A stretch of DNA of 64,000 nucleotides from Diaporthe sp. PMI_573 (GCA_021399435.1 JAJTUP010000010.1:1550001-1614000), one strand, 5' to 3'; shown: positions 34,643 through 46,149, counted from the first letter of the stretch. A program made the numbers and translations. The notes: generated by a model from the letters alone, not told the origin.

Positions 34643-36737
34643 GTCTTCTTCAGTCATAAAGTCCTTATCGCCCTAATAAGCTAGCAGCTTGTTAAAATTA
34701 TCCCTTTTGCTACCATACATTATGGCTCTAAGTGTCAGGTTTAGAAAATAAGGGGCACAGCAAATGCAACGCTTATCCACATCAAAATCAAACTTAGTGC
34801 CAAGTACTTCTATAGCCGTAGCATTATTTACAGCATTATCAAGCATATAGTACCCGATTCTAAAGACAAATAAGAGTTAATATAGTTAGTTTAGCAGGTA
34901 AGAATTTTTGGCCATAGTTTTATACCTGTCTTAAAGACCAAATACACATATTATATCTGCAACTTTATCTACAAGCACTGCTCCGATATGGCGCTTCCTG
35001 AGGCCTGGCAAAGCCAAAAGTATTCTCCATTATTTCCAATCTTAGTCAATAAAGTAAGCGTTAATACCAAAAAATAATATATTTTGTCGAAAAGTCTAGC
35101 CATTAAAGGTAAAGTAAATTATACTTCTCGCTCTTTAAAGCAGCTCGTAAAGCAGGCTAAGAGCGCGATTATACTCGTTGATTAGGAGATTTACAAGCAT
35201 CTTGCCACTTAGTATCTACCCTTCCTAAAGAGACGGGTTATTATAAAGAAGCAGTTATTTAAAGAGCTTAGAGTTTACAAGATTAAACAGGAGGTTATAG
35301 TATATAAGTCAATCGAGCAAGAGTAGTTAATTTATCTTTAGATCAAACAGCATATACAGATTACCGAGAAGGCTTTAATCCCAAGGGTTTATTAGATCAG
35401 CGCAAAGCATATTAAATAGATTTCGTTCTATACCTATACTTTCGGCGACAGGGCCTGTAAATTATAAAGGTGGCTAACAAGTTAGCAGGCATTATCAAAT
35501 AATGTAGATATAGGACACAGAGGGATAACACAAACCATAACTTTATACTCTTTTCTTAAATGTCAGATAATGCCTCTACCAGTTAAAGCAATATAGACAT
35601 AATCTGTAGTCTTTAGCCTATTTCGGAGAAAATATCTCTCGCAGATCTATACAATTTTATAGGGCCGTGACCTGTTGTCTTTTATCCTAAATCTAAACTG
35701 CTACTATTATATCTGCTCTGGAGAAGGGTTGTAACCTATTATAAAATCGAGAAACTGCCTAAATTTATCAGTCATCCAAGCCTCATAATCTAGAAATCTG
35801 ACAGGTATATATTTCGTTAAGGCTAAACTAGTTAACAGCTCGGAAGGCGGCGGCATAGAGGAGGCAGCCTCTATGTCCTTATTAAATGAGTCCATAGTAA
35901 TGGGAAAAGTCTGTAAACAGTATAGAGGAGGTCAAATCGAATGCTGCGAGGCTAATAAGGTCAAACCTACACTCTACTCGGACAAGCCAAGACCCGAGAT
36001 AATTCCTGGTTGCGACGCGTACAGAGTCCATTAAACCAGGCATTGGCGGAATTACAAATGGCACGAGGCAGAGAGGACAGCTTATACGTTAGGTCATTTC
36101 CTACTGCCACGCATCGCGTATAGCCGCCTAGGGCCCCTGACGACTTGCCAGGGCAGACGCGTCCGGCGACTAATTTGTCGCGTATCATACTATAAGCTGC
36201 TATGCACAACCTACCCGGGACACCTCCGAAGTACGTGGTGATCGGCGATCAAATCGATCGATTGGAGGTTTGATCAATACAATATCGATCGATTGACAGA
36301 TTGGATCGATCGATCGAAATCGAAATCGAATCGATTAATCGAATCGATCAAGTCGATCAGTCGATCGATTTCCAACCCTGGTCTTGGTCGTCAGCCCAGA
36401 TGATGGATTGGAAGAAGTCGAAAGTGGGGTGGCCGATATTCCATTCCAGCGTGTTGAGGATGTGCATCTCCATCTGTCGGAACATGCCAGCGTCGTACAG
36501 GCCACAGCACATGTTTTCGAGCTCATTGATTTGGGGTACTCGGTCCTTCTTGTCACCGTACTTGGCAGCAATGAGGAGGGCTGCACAGCCAAGAAGCTGG
36601 TAAGATGTGGAGTAATCCTGACCTCCATGTGCCTCGCATGTTGCATCATGTCCTCAAGTTACATTACTGGTTAGTCTCCAAAGCTCGTAGTCGATTGTGA
36701 TCTGCCTGTCGACCTCGGCGTTCCATCTACAGGCGTA

Positions 36738-38588
36738 ACGTCCCCGGCCCGGCTTCCGCCCCCCCCCTGATTCCGCCCCCTTCCCTCACGACCGCCCCCT
36801 TCGCCTCGTCGCCGACGACGCCGCCACCACGATAGTTGACCTCGCTTCCGATGGTGTTTCCGACTCTTCTGAAGCGTCGCTTTCTTCTGATACCACCCCC
36901 GCTTCAATCTGAGTCCTCCGAATGGCCTCGATATCGGCGAAAAGTTCATTCGGGTCAAGTTGAACCTTCTTCCTTCGGACTACCCTACTGGCTTCAATCT
37001 GGGCTTCCAACTCTCGGGCTTTTTGTGAGGACATCGTCAGATCGACGTCTATCTGGTCCCAACTTTTGAGGATTTTCCTGAAGAGGAGTCGTGATGTGGG
37101 GCTGAGATTCTTCTGACGGGCATACCGAGCCACCATACCCCTTAGGTCTTGAGATCGCTTAGGGGTCGCAAAAATGGTCCCTCGAGGCCGACAAAAACAC
37201 TTATCAGTGCAGAAATGGCTGCTGGAGCTATTGGTACCGCCAGATTCCAACGATCTCGCTTCCTTCTCGCGATTATCGGCGATAAAGTGGCTTCCGAGTG
37301 CCCTATGCTTAGACACTGGCCAGAGACCAGTCGCCCGCCAGCCAGAACGTATATTTGCTTCCGTCAAAGTGTCAATTCGAGCCTTGTGATAGCAATAAAG
37401 AAACCGTTTCTTTGCCACGACTGTTGACGAATCGTGCCCTCCCTGGTGATCGAGATGCTTCTTAAATGCGAGCTTTAGAGGGCCGAAGATCGCCACATCG
37501 AGCGGTTGCAGCATATGCGAAGTATGGGCGGGCAAAAAAACGATATACACCTTATTCGAGAAGCATTCCCACATAAACTCGACCGTTGTATGTGTATGGT
37601 GCCCATCGATCACGAGAAGGCGCCATTCTAATGGGTCCTCTGGTACTGTTTGAGGAAGGAAGACCTTCCGAAGCCAGTGGATAGCGATAGGTTCCTCCAT
37701 CCACCCCTTCTTCGTCGCCGTGAACTGCCAGCCCTCGTGATCTTCAAGGGCGATAGGAAACCACTGCTGCTGAATGCTGAGTCCCTTAAAAATAACGAGT
37801 GGGACGAGGAACTTGCCCGTGGCGGAGATACACTCAAGGAAGAAGGTCCACGCTCTCGAATTAAAGTCCTTCTGAAGAAGCTGGCTTCCTTCCGAATAGC
37901 CGATTGTAAGCGCCTTCTCGGACTTGCCCTCCATCAGCCCGCCCTCGTCGGCATTCCATCGGTTGGCCGGCTTAATTGCCTTCACGATAGGCAACTGCAT
38001 GAAGTCAAACCACGACCCAACGTTCTTTTTGGTAGCTGCCCTTAGCCGTTTAGCCTCAACGCGCTGGTACTTACGGCTTTGGAGGATAGGGTAACGAAGG
38101 AGGAAGGCCCTCAGCCACTTCCTTCCGAGAGGAGCAACCTCCTTCCCCGACGAGGCCATTCGGGCTGCCAGAGCCCTCGTTTCCCAGCGAGTTAACGCAT
38201 GGCCCAAGCTGCTTTGGTTGATAAGGAATAGGGCCAATCGATCCTCCTGATCATCAGAAAGAGGCCTCTGAGGTTCGTGAGAAACGCGCTGACTTTGCGC
38301 GCCGGCGAGGCGATCGCGAAGTGTGGAACGGGGGATATGCCAGGTCCTGCAAGCCTGCTTGACGGGCATTCCATCCCTGCACGCAACAAGGGCGTCATGG
38401 ATCTCGGCTTCCCCATAGGGCTTCATGATGACTAGGTTGATGCTTGGAAGAAGTTTGGTGACCAGAAAAAATTCTCTCGGAAAGATATGGTTGAGTTTAT
38501 ATAGGGTGGGGGCAGACGCGTACACGCGTGAACGCGGATGTGGGGGGGGCGGAATCAGGGGGGGGGCGGAAGCCGGGCCGGGGACGTT
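36738..38588 (-). mobile_element. Pogo/Fot1-type (Tc1-mariner) DNA transposon, apparently intact
   Basis: 1,851 bp with inverted ends of about 45 bp: ACGTCCCCGGCCCGGCTTCC at the left and its complement at the right, including CCCTGATTCCGCCCC. TA flanks both sides (36,736-36,737 and 38,589-38,590), the expected target duplication. It carries one uninterrupted transposase gene. No RIP-type stops, unlike neighbours, so it is a recent arrival. Confidence 0.9.
36786..38426 (-). CDS. Pogo/Fot1-like DDD transposase (546 aa)
   Basis: Single frame of 546 residues starting at MKPYGEAEIHDAL, the first Met inside the element; a TATATAA box on the same strand lies about 75 bp upstream (38,497-38,504). 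Residues 8-40 form a Psq-type helix-turn-helix (IPRSTLRDRL) and 55-125 a CENP-B-type DNA-binding half. The catalytic core has Asp160 in NADEGG, Asp274 in VIDGHHTHT and Asp310 in HMLQPLDVAIFGPLK. The C-terminal 150 residues are charged and low complexity. It would cut and reinsert the element at TA sites in the nucleus. All three acidic residues and the full frame are kept, so activity is possible. Confidence 0.92.
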   Translation of the reverse strand: MKPYGEAEIHDALVACRDGMPVKQACRTWHIPRSTLRDRLAGAQSQRVSHEPQRPLSDDQEDRLALFLINQSSLGHALTRWETRALAARMASSGKEVAPLGRKWLRAFLLRYPILQSRKYQRVEAKRLRAATKKNVGSWFDFMQLPIVKAIKPANRWNADEGGLMEGKSEKALTIGYSEGSQLLQKDFNSRAWTFFLECISATGKFLVPLVIFKGLSIQQQWFPIALEDHEGWQFTATKKGWMEEPIAIHWLRKVFLPQTVPEDPLEWRLLVIDGHHTHTTVEFMWECFSNKVYIVFLPAHTSHMLQPLDVAIFGPLKLAFKKHLDHQGGHDSSTVVAKKRFLYCYHKARIDTLTEANIRSGWRATGLWPVSKHRALGSHFIADNREKEARSLESGGTNSSSSHFCTDKCFCRPRGTIFATPKRSQDLRGMVARYARQKNLSPTSRLLFRKILKSWDQIDVDLTMSSQKARELEAQIEASRVVRRKKVQLDPNELFADIEAIRRTQIEAGVVSEESDASEESETPSEARSTIVVAASSATRRRGRS

Positions 38589-38682
38589 AGACCAGGTTTG
38601 CAGCTTGCTCGGCGGAGAACTGGTGTACGCTTTGGCACTCGGGCCCGAAGCCCTGCCCAACTGGTTGTGAATATAAAGTCAT

Positions 38683-40023
38683 ATTGAACGAGTGAGTCAC
38701 AATGGGTGACGATTGCTGGTAGGCGCAGTAATTCTGAAAACGATATAGAACCCCTGGGAAACTTGGGATACTCGCCACGAGATGAACAAATATGCAAAGG
38801 ATCGAAAACGTGCAAAATGGCAACAGGCACACCTTATCTCTCATTTAAACAGGTCAGTAGATATCCCTGGAAATGTTTCCTAGAGAAGCCTAATCAAGTC
38901 AGTCAGGTTTCATGGAGACGATTAACTCCATCATAGGAATGAGAAGATGATACATGGTCAGCAGTATGGCCTAAAGAGATTGAAATGGCCGGCATTGATA
39001 GGTGCTGGCGGGTCTTGGCAGGCCCCCCTGCATTTTGCTCCACTATCTTGTGTGCGCAACGTCATGCTATAGACCTCTTCATACCAGATGATGCTAAACG
39101 CGCCAATGGCAACGCAAGGCGCAGCAGCAGCAGGTATCGCCTGGCTACATGCCAGAATTCTCAAGACTGATTCTCAACGTAAAGAGGCTTCCGTTTATGA
39201 TTGTGGTCGTGTGTGTATTTACGTCCCGGTTAACTGGTTACGCAGTATCTAGCTCACTGCTCGTACAGCATCTGACGGGAGGATTGAGTACCTCCGTTTC
39301 GCCTGACAAAAGAGAGGACAAAAGAAAATGACAATATCCATTTTTCCAACTAGAATTCTCTTATTACTCCCTCCTCCTCTAATCCCATACCGATTACTCG
39401 TGTATCCTATCAGAAAAGGGTGTATCCTAAATAAGGGAAATCATAGAAGTCCGTGGCGGGCCGCTGAAGCGCAGTTTAATATAGGGTAGCGTCTCCGGGC
39501 TATACTCTTCTAGCGCTTCTGTTGATTCTCGGCTGCTGTGGCTATACGGGTCCTGCCGCTGCTGGGGCTGCCTCGGAGGCATAAATCGGGAGCTAGCCTT
39601 GATCGTTTTCTGTATATAGTAAAGCGGATCATTGAAAGGACATATCTGGGCAATTAGGTCTGTGTCCGCTATGGCTGAAATTCCTCTCTCTGGATAAAGG
39701 AAGAAGCATAAAGAAGCAAGGCGAGTATAGAGCGCGTGATGACAGGCAACGCGCCAACAGCTAGCTTATTATAGCCAGTGGAGCTGCTACCCCGCACGCT
39801 CTGTAAGGCCAGCGGGGACCTGGTTGGTTGACCTGCAGGCGGCAATTTGGTGACAGTGGGAGGGTTCACTGCACTTTGCGCCTCTGACACGGTATTAGAG
39901 CTATGTCTATTTGTGTACCCGCGCCGCCGAAACTTAGGTTAGCTGACTCGGCGGGCGGTTGCGATCCATCACAAGTGCCCCTTATCCATCATTCCTCGTT
40001 TATCGACGTTATGCAACAACAGA
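38683..40023. other. Spacer, no gene recognised
   Basis: 1.3 kb right of the cyclin start. 38,690-38,850 may hold its promoter and 5' region. Otherwise only short open frames. GC content is near normal, dropping after 39,300. Confidence 0.45.
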
Positions 40024-41680
40024 ATGGCCTCCTCCAGATATATATCTCGAAAGATCTTTGCTTGCAAAATTGTTGCTTATAATGATGCCGAGCTGGACCA
40101 GTACCTAGAAGAATACTGTGTAGATAGCAGGGTGGTAGATATTGATGTCTAGGACCCGGAGAATCTGCCGCCTAGTTTTATTAAGCGACTAAGGTAATAA
40201 CCCTTCTTCTTGCCAATATCTAGCGTTGCAACTTTCTAACAACTAGATAGAGATTGGGCAGAGCATGCTAGTAGCCCTGACCAGTCCTGCCCGGTTGATG
40301 CCGACTAGTTTACCTCGCGACTGCTTGGTATTTCCTCCGGCAGGAATTTATTGCCGCGACCTCTGCCCCAATATTCCGACTGCTATAGCTTTAATGCCAC
40401 GATACCACTATGTATCCCTTACGAAGTTTTAGAAAGAGAGAATTATAATAAACTTGTTAAAGAGGGCGGCCGACCTCTTTGTATTATTGATCTTCTTGAC
40501 AAGGTTATTGAGAATATGCTCTTATAATGGGATTTGCTGCGGCCTTAAGTGTAGTATCTCCCTGATCTTGATCCCGATTCTAATCCTGAGGAGGAGGATG
40601 GTGGCAAATGAAATGTTTTTTAGGAGCAGCTGGCAAAATAGGGAAGGTTCCGTGACTGGCAGAGATATATTTAAAAAGACTATATTAGGTTTAACTCTAA
40701 GTATACTTATGTATAAGGTGAAGAATGTGCCTTTCCTGACTATAATGAGGCAGTTAGGAAGCTTCTTGCAGAGTATAACTTTACCCGGTCTTTATAGCTA
40801 TATAAAGACCCGGCACAGTAAGATAAGCTAATAACCTAGGTTAAATATCTTGGCTGTAAGTACTAACTATATTACCGATATACCTAAAGAATCAAGTATA
40901 TACAGCTAGACTATAATATAGCCTGGAAGAAACTTATAAACTTAAATATGCTAAGACCGTTTAAAACTAAAAAGTATATATACTATATTTATAAGTATAG
41001 GCTTTAATAGCAGAGCGAGAGGGAAGAGGCTACTAGGGCCGTAAAATTGACCAAAACGGCCGCTTAAGCGATTATAGCATTAATATATAAAGACGCCCAT
41101 AATCTAAAAGGCGCTTGTCTTACCTTAAAACAATATATACAGAGAATATTAGCGGCTAAATTAAGGCTAAAAGAGGCAAAAGAGTTGCTGGCCCTAGTTA
41201 AGAGGCAAAATAATCTTGTTACTAAATTTAAGCAGGCCATAGGGGCATTAGGGCCAATAGATTATATATATACAATAGAAGATGCTAAGCGCCATAGCTT
41301 GTAGATATGGTGGATTCTGGACCAAGTCCTGCTAATTGAGGCCGAGTCTACCGGATCTAGCGTGGCTGAGACTGGTCCGGACGCCGTATGTGGCACGAAG
41401 AGACGACTCGGGTATGATACAGACGAGGAGGCAGCGTACTATTGAGGTATGAAGAAGTAGAGGCGGGACGCTAGAGATCTCGGCTGCGGGGCTGGTTCCG
41501 GTCACTAAGGAGCGGAACTGGGGCGCAGCCGCGAGGATGCGGCTGACGACGGACTGCCTGCCAAGCGGCTTAGGAATGGTAGCCGCGGCCTGGAGTCTCC
41601 CGTGGGGATATCCAACAGTGACAATACAGACTTGACTGAAAACCTGCAGGAGTCCGAGACTCCTATAGTTAAAAGAGGAA
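40024..41680 (+). pseudogene. Degraded lineage-specific fungal hypothetical protein
   Basis: Starts MASSRYISRKIFACKIVAYN and can be followed through many TAG/TAA codons: DPENLPPSFIKRLR, CIPYEVLERENYNKLVKEGG, RPLCIIDLLDKV, PDLDPDSNPEEEDGG, LLAEYNFTRSL, a coiled segment, WWILDQVLLIEAEST, then a Lys/Arg-rich tail (LPAKRLRNG). It resembles a repetitive family of about 400-600 residues found in many copies in plant-associated and insect-associated Sordariomycetes; function unknown. Most stops fit W or Q codons changed by C-to-T or G-to-A, as in RIP. Confidence 0.6.
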
Positions 41681-41765
41681 ACGGCAGGGAGCACGCAGTG
41701 AAGACTGCAGGAAGATCCATTTCAAAGTTACAAGCAGCATCGACAAAAACAACACCGGCGACGAG

Positions 41766-43066
41766 ATGACAGTTATCGACCACCAGCCACTCGCTCGAGA
41801 CCCCGCCAGACTGCAAAGCAAACTGCAAAGCAAGCTGCAGAATAGTCTCGATGCTGACAATCCACCTCTGCTTAGAAGCCCTCCCATCTTCAATCTGCCC
41901 GAGGAGATCCTCACGATGGTATTTAAAAACGTCAAAGGCGACTACGACAGGTCCCCGGATCAATATCCTGTCTCTGGTATCCAGGGTATCAAAAACCTCC
42001 GGTTGACATGTAAACGATTCTGCAGCGCCGGTTCCCATCTACTCTTACACCGCCTCAATGTGTCATTGACAACATCATCGCTCGAGCGTCTTATTAGCGC
42101 CTCTCATCATACCACCATCTCGAAGGGAATACAAGCGCTGCAGATCTGTACTATGATTTACAATCCTATACCCGCCGAAAGCCTAGACACTTTTCTTATC
42201 AAGATTGTGCAGACGCTGGGTGACACTATGCACAGCTTTGTGCCGTTTTTACGCCAGTTCCCCCTTGAAAGTTCTCAGGGTTCCGATGGCGCCTTGGCCC
42301 AAATCCAGGCCACACTGTCCGGAAGTGTCAACAACTACGTACAACTTTGTGGAATCTTGGATTCGTGCAGAAAGTTCCTCCAAAACAATGAATCTCCCCG
42401 ACCCAACTTGCCTCAACCAGTTGAGGATCCAAACATAGCTACCTTACGCCAGGTTTATACACAATATGAGCAACTCATCAATAGCCAAAAGGCATTAAAG
42501 CACAGCATCTTCATTACAAGTATCGCTGAAGCAGTCGGTAGATTGCCCGCCCTTGCTGGACTACATATCACAGATCTTGATGACTTTGAATTATGCCGAT
42601 TCTCGGCCGACTTTTCTCGCTCAATCTTCGACACATTTCGGGATGAATTGCGCCCAAGCTCGCCCCCTGAGATGGTCCCGCTGTTATCTGAACTGCTCTA
42701 CCGATTATCAACAGCATTTGTCGATGCAGGTCACTGCGAGAATTTCGAATGCATCTTCACCCGGCCACAGAGCTTGAGTTAATAATCAGCGACGACCAGG
42801 CCAAATCTCTAGTCTGCGCAGCGAAACATCTAGAAATCCTGGACATTAGCTGTCATATGACTATGCAAGCTTGCCATTCCACCAAAATGCCGTATGCGCG
42901 GATCACTCTATCCGAGCTTGCGTGCCAATTTGCGAGCAGCGACAACCTCAGGTCTCTGGCTGTCTGTTGCAGCCGTTCGACCTGCAGAGATCAGGAATCC
43001 GGAAAGAGGGGCAGCAGATCGGATCTGGAAGAGGGTCTATTCCTGATTCAACGGTCCTGGCAATGA
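41766..43066 (+). CDS. F-box-like protein, probable two exons, uncertain 3' end
   Basis: Exon 1 (41766-42729) begins MTVIDHQPLARD. An F-box is at residues about 41-95 (IFNLPEEILTMVFKNV, then NLRLTCKRFCSAGSHLLL). The adjoining SLTTSSLERLISASHHTTISK segment is common in fungal F-box proteins. The open frame ends at 42,782, but a 41-bp intron (42,730-42,770, GTCACT...CCACAG) would join it to ELELIISDDQAKSLVCAAKH in the next frame and on to 43,066, giving 419 residues. The last 40 residues look unlike protein, so a further intron or damage is likely. F-box proteins present substrates to SCF ubiquitin ligases. Target unknown. Composition is normal, unlike the decayed gene to the left. Confidence 0.55.
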
Positions 43067-44767
43067 TCTGGGTAGCATCCGCAGCAGTTCCCCGGTAAGC
43101 GAAAACGAGGGAGATTTGCCCCACTGGACTGCCGGCCAGGATCGCTAACATGCACACCCTCCTTACCGCGGCCCTACACAAGCCTTCTGCTTTGGGCGAT
43201 GCTATGCCTCTAGACAACAGGTTGACGTTATCTATTTGTTGCCTAATATATCGGATCTGGAGGCAAACGAGATAAGCATTAGGTAGAACGTACTGTATGA
43301 GGGCTGGGCTTAGAATCGTTTGTCTGGGGAAGAAGGCCGATTCTGGGTACATCTCGGATGGTCTTTTCGTGATTGGCGGCCCATGCCAGAAGGGGAAACG
43401 AGAAGCTCTCCTCAGCCTGATATTGCGGCTTACACGGAAGGGAAACGGGACCATCGGGGTTTTGAGGACTTGATTATCGCCATTAATGGATCGGAAATGA
43501 GGATAGGAAATCTCTTCGCCTTTTCTCTGTGCTTTGACGACTCTCAAGCTCCCACAGTCGACAATTGCATTAAGGGTACGATCATGCTAGAGAGGCAGGA
43601 ACAGAATGACTTTGGGAAGCTCGGCTTCTTATGAAGACATATTCAATCACTGGGTTATTCTCAATTGGCCAAGGTTCAAACCCGTGTCCCTACTGAAAGG
43701 TCAATGAATTCGACCGATATTTGAAATCCATCAGCAACCTCAGAATGTTTACGAAGGACTTAATGGAAAGCGGCCAGAAAGACCCCTAAACACTTTGAAA
43801 GATGATGAGGGATCAGAATAAGCTCGCAATTGGAGATGAGAGAAGCTCTTGATCGGTTCGCTCAGTTCTTTGTCGAGCCGTTGTTTCTGGAATTTCAACT
43901 TCGTTATGCGGAAAAAGGGATCTGGGAAGTGCAGGCGGCTTCACCTCTATTTCAGATGTGGCCTGGCTGAAGTATAGAGAAGGCCACCCGGACCTACTAG
44001 AAATGCCAAAAAGAATGACACAATGCGTAAGAAGCTTCGAAAGTCTCTGCACAGATGAGGAAATCTCTCTGGAGGTGCCGCATACACACAACGACCGTTG
44101 AACTGGTCTAACCAACCAGAGGTCTCGCCCAGACGCCCATTCGCACCCCTGATGCTGCAGTGGCCCACCGGGGCCCACGGAGGGTGTGATGGGTTCTGCT
44201 TATCTCGTTACGTAGCAGTTTCCCATTCAGCATACGCAGCCTCATAAGCAACAGCGTACTGCTTGTTCTCTTCGGCAACGATTGATTCAAGGGTTGGGGG
44301 CTCAGCGACGGCGTTTATAGGCGTGTTGACATTAGCGATAGGGGCGTTAGGGTCGATTTGGTCCTAGAGACCTTGTGTCTATGCGTGGAAACGCAATACG
44401 GCGATGGAAAGAAAGCGACATTGTGATAACTGCAAATCGTGTCGACTACAAAGGAAACGGGCAATTGTACCGGGCCCATAACTGTGGTTATAAAAACTAA
44501 ACGAATGTCTATTCCAGAAGAAAATGGGCGAGCCTCCAGAGAGGGCATTCCGAATATGTATATAGTTACAATGTGAAACACCAAGCCACCCATTATCTTT
44601 ACACTAATTGGTACTTATCTATCTATCCAAAAAAGGAAAATATGACGGTTCCCGGCTTATTAACCGCACGCCTCGACTCTCCGGAACCGCCGAGGCTTCT
44701 GGGAAAGGAAATGGCCGGAAGGAAGCGACATAAACGGACGGCGATGTACCAGCAGGCTGCCCCTATA
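43067..44767. other. Unresolved region with broken coding-like stretches
   Basis: Coding-like pieces occur but cannot be joined. On the plus strand, DVAWLKYREGHPDLLEMPKR with MTQCVRSFESLCTDEE ends near 44,100. On the minus strand, a 51-codon stretch from 44,362 to 44,210 ends ENKQYAVAYEAAYAEWETAT and may be a last exon, since it follows a CTCTAG acceptor-like site. A 199-codon minus-strand frame at 43,547-42,948 overlaps the F-box tail. None could be assigned to a family. Confidence 0.35.
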
Positions 44768-45696
44768 AGTCAAGCGACCCCCCTTCCGCCTACCCCCCGC
44801 TTCCGCCCACATTTTCCACCAAAACACCCACTTTTTAGACACTTATATCTCCACGACTTTAAGGTATATACTTCTAAGATTAAATATACTCATATAACCA
44901 TTCAATATTAATCTACATATAAATTTTCAATATCCTATCTACTTTCTATATGGCTATACATTAGATTGTATATCCTTAAACTCTATATATATTAAGACCT
45001 ATATCTTTATTATTATAAGAGATTAAAATATACGGTTTTAAATTTAGATATTTAAGATATAGATATAAGTCTATAAAAATATAATATAAAATCTTACTAT
45101 TAGCTTCATATAGAAATATTAAAAAGAAAAACAATAATAATAGCTATAAATTATACTACTTTTGTAAATAATTTAGTAGAATTTCAGATAGTATTTTTTT
45201 TAGAATCTCCATATAAACTATACTTAGAAACTTATATCTTTATAACTATAAATATTTTTATTAATGTTTTATATCTAAAAGTATATTTTCTCTAAGAAAT
45301 ATTTCTTAGAAAAACTTAAACTTTAATATATTTTACTATATAAATGACTTATAGATATATACTTCTAATATAACTTTTAATAGACTTTATTAAATATTAA
45401 AAAAATATTTACCTAAATTTAACTAGTTATATAATAACGAAACTTAAGATTTTCTATTACTAAGGAATTCTATGTAAATCTTCTTCTTTAACTTTAAAAA
45501 CCTATATAGTAGTATTAGAATTTTAATTTCCACGGCAAAATATTTTTTTAAGTATATTTATTTAATAATATATACGTATATTTAATTTAAATACTGCTAT
45601 AATTAAACTGGTAGCGATATTGTATTTTAAAAAGTGAGTGTTTTGGTGGAAAATGTGGGCGGAAGCGGGGGGTAGGCGGAAGGGGGGTCGCTTGAC
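44768..45696. mobile_element. 929-bp TIR element with TA duplication (non-autonomous, RIP-worn core)
   Basis: Inverted ends of about 75 bp: AGTCAAGCGACCCCCCTTCC at 44,768 and its complement ending at 45,696, both including CCGCTTCCGCCCACATTTTCC. TA flanks both sides (44,766-44,767 and 45,697-45,698). The ends share the C-rich CTTCCGCC style of the pogo element at 36,738. The core 44,843-45,621 is extremely AT-rich and has no coding frame. Likely an internally deleted or decayed Fot1-type relative. Confidence 0.85.
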
Positions 45697-45842
45697 TTAT
45701 ACACGAGAGAAAGGAGAATAGAGGTAGGGGGAGATTCTTGATTTCCTAGGTGTAAGAAGACTTCCCCAGCCAAGCACGCCTTCGCTGGGGTTTCCAGCCG
45801 CTGGTGGTAGTAGCGATGAAGACTTTGTGGACGAGGTTGCTG

Positions 45843-45897
45843 GTAGTGGTGATGGTGGTGGTGGTGGTAATGGTGGTGGTGGTGGTGGTAGTGGCAG
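45843..45897 (+). repeat. GGT/GTG trinucleotide microsatellite
   Basis: About 17 near-perfect GGT units with occasional A substitutions, reading as poly-Gly on plus and His-rich on minus. It lies just upstream of the Copia relic, possibly in its linker. Confidence 0.8.
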
Positions 45898-46149
45898 AGA
45901 GCTTGTGTCTTGTTGCGAGTTGAGCTGTCTCCAGCAGTCGCCGAAGGTAGTTTCGAAAAGGACACTTCAGGAGGAGCAGGGTTGCTGGGCATTGTATTCG
46001 ACGGCATTGGTATACCTTCGCTCAGAATCGCGAGGGCAACATCAGGGGTGTACTTTGGTGCGAACCGTCGCAGATGGCTTGGCTTTGAGTTGACGGCCTT
46101 GTGCTTGGATCTTCGGATACGAAGGACCTTTATGTGAGCCTCGTATGAA

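Larger units (their letters stand above)
31842..35895 (-). pseudogene. hAT transposase, RIP-degraded
   Basis: Pieces in order on the minus strand: start [20 protein letters not shown] (35,895). Then the catalytic-region block FTFNGxTFRQN with LFFGINAYFID near 35,080, [14 protein letters not shown] near 34,850, and WKKLNDYYGKL near 33,380. The C-terminal hAT dimerisation block (DELNQYLSEPPVNNIAYKAD, then SSSVETERDFSS) comes at 32,190-31,950. Many codons are TAG or TAA where W or Q belong, for example in FNGxTFRQN. The coding frame is recovered only after removing the two insertions. Not functional. Confidence 0.8.
31660..36380 (-). mobile_element. hAT-family DNA transposon, degraded, with two nested insertions
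   Basis: The ends are inverted: left CAGAGTTGGAAATCGATCG at 31,660 and right, on the complement, CAGGGTTGGAAATCGATCG ending at 36,380. Subterminal regions of about 140 bp on both sides are packed with ATCGATCGAT units. Inside, the minus strand encodes a broken hAT transposase. Two later insertions interrupt it: family A at 32,229-33,046 and an LTR-like element at 34,106-34,642. Without these the element is about 3.4 kb. The 8-bp flanks (31,652-31,659 and 36,381-36,388) do not match, so one side has been rearranged or lost. Confidence 0.8.
36381..38682 (-). pseudogene. Cyclin-like gene interrupted by two transposons
   Basis: Removing the transposon at 36,738-38,588 and one TA copy joins a continuous minus-strand frame. 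It starts MTLYSQPVGQGFGPE at 38,682 and runs through FSAEQAANLVYACRW, a probable short intron ending GGTCAG, then [40 protein letters not shown] and [14 protein letters not shown]. The second half matches the cyclin N-terminal box of fungal G1-type (Cln/Puc1) cyclins. The frame then runs into the hAT right end at 36,380, and the C-terminal cyclin part was not found left of the hAT. Cyclins of this type activate the Cdc28-class kinase; this copy cannot. Confidence 0.75.

Noticed and set aside
42948..43547. 199-codon minus-strand frame
   Set aside because: Overlaps the F-box gene tail and has no recognisable motif; possible but not supportable.
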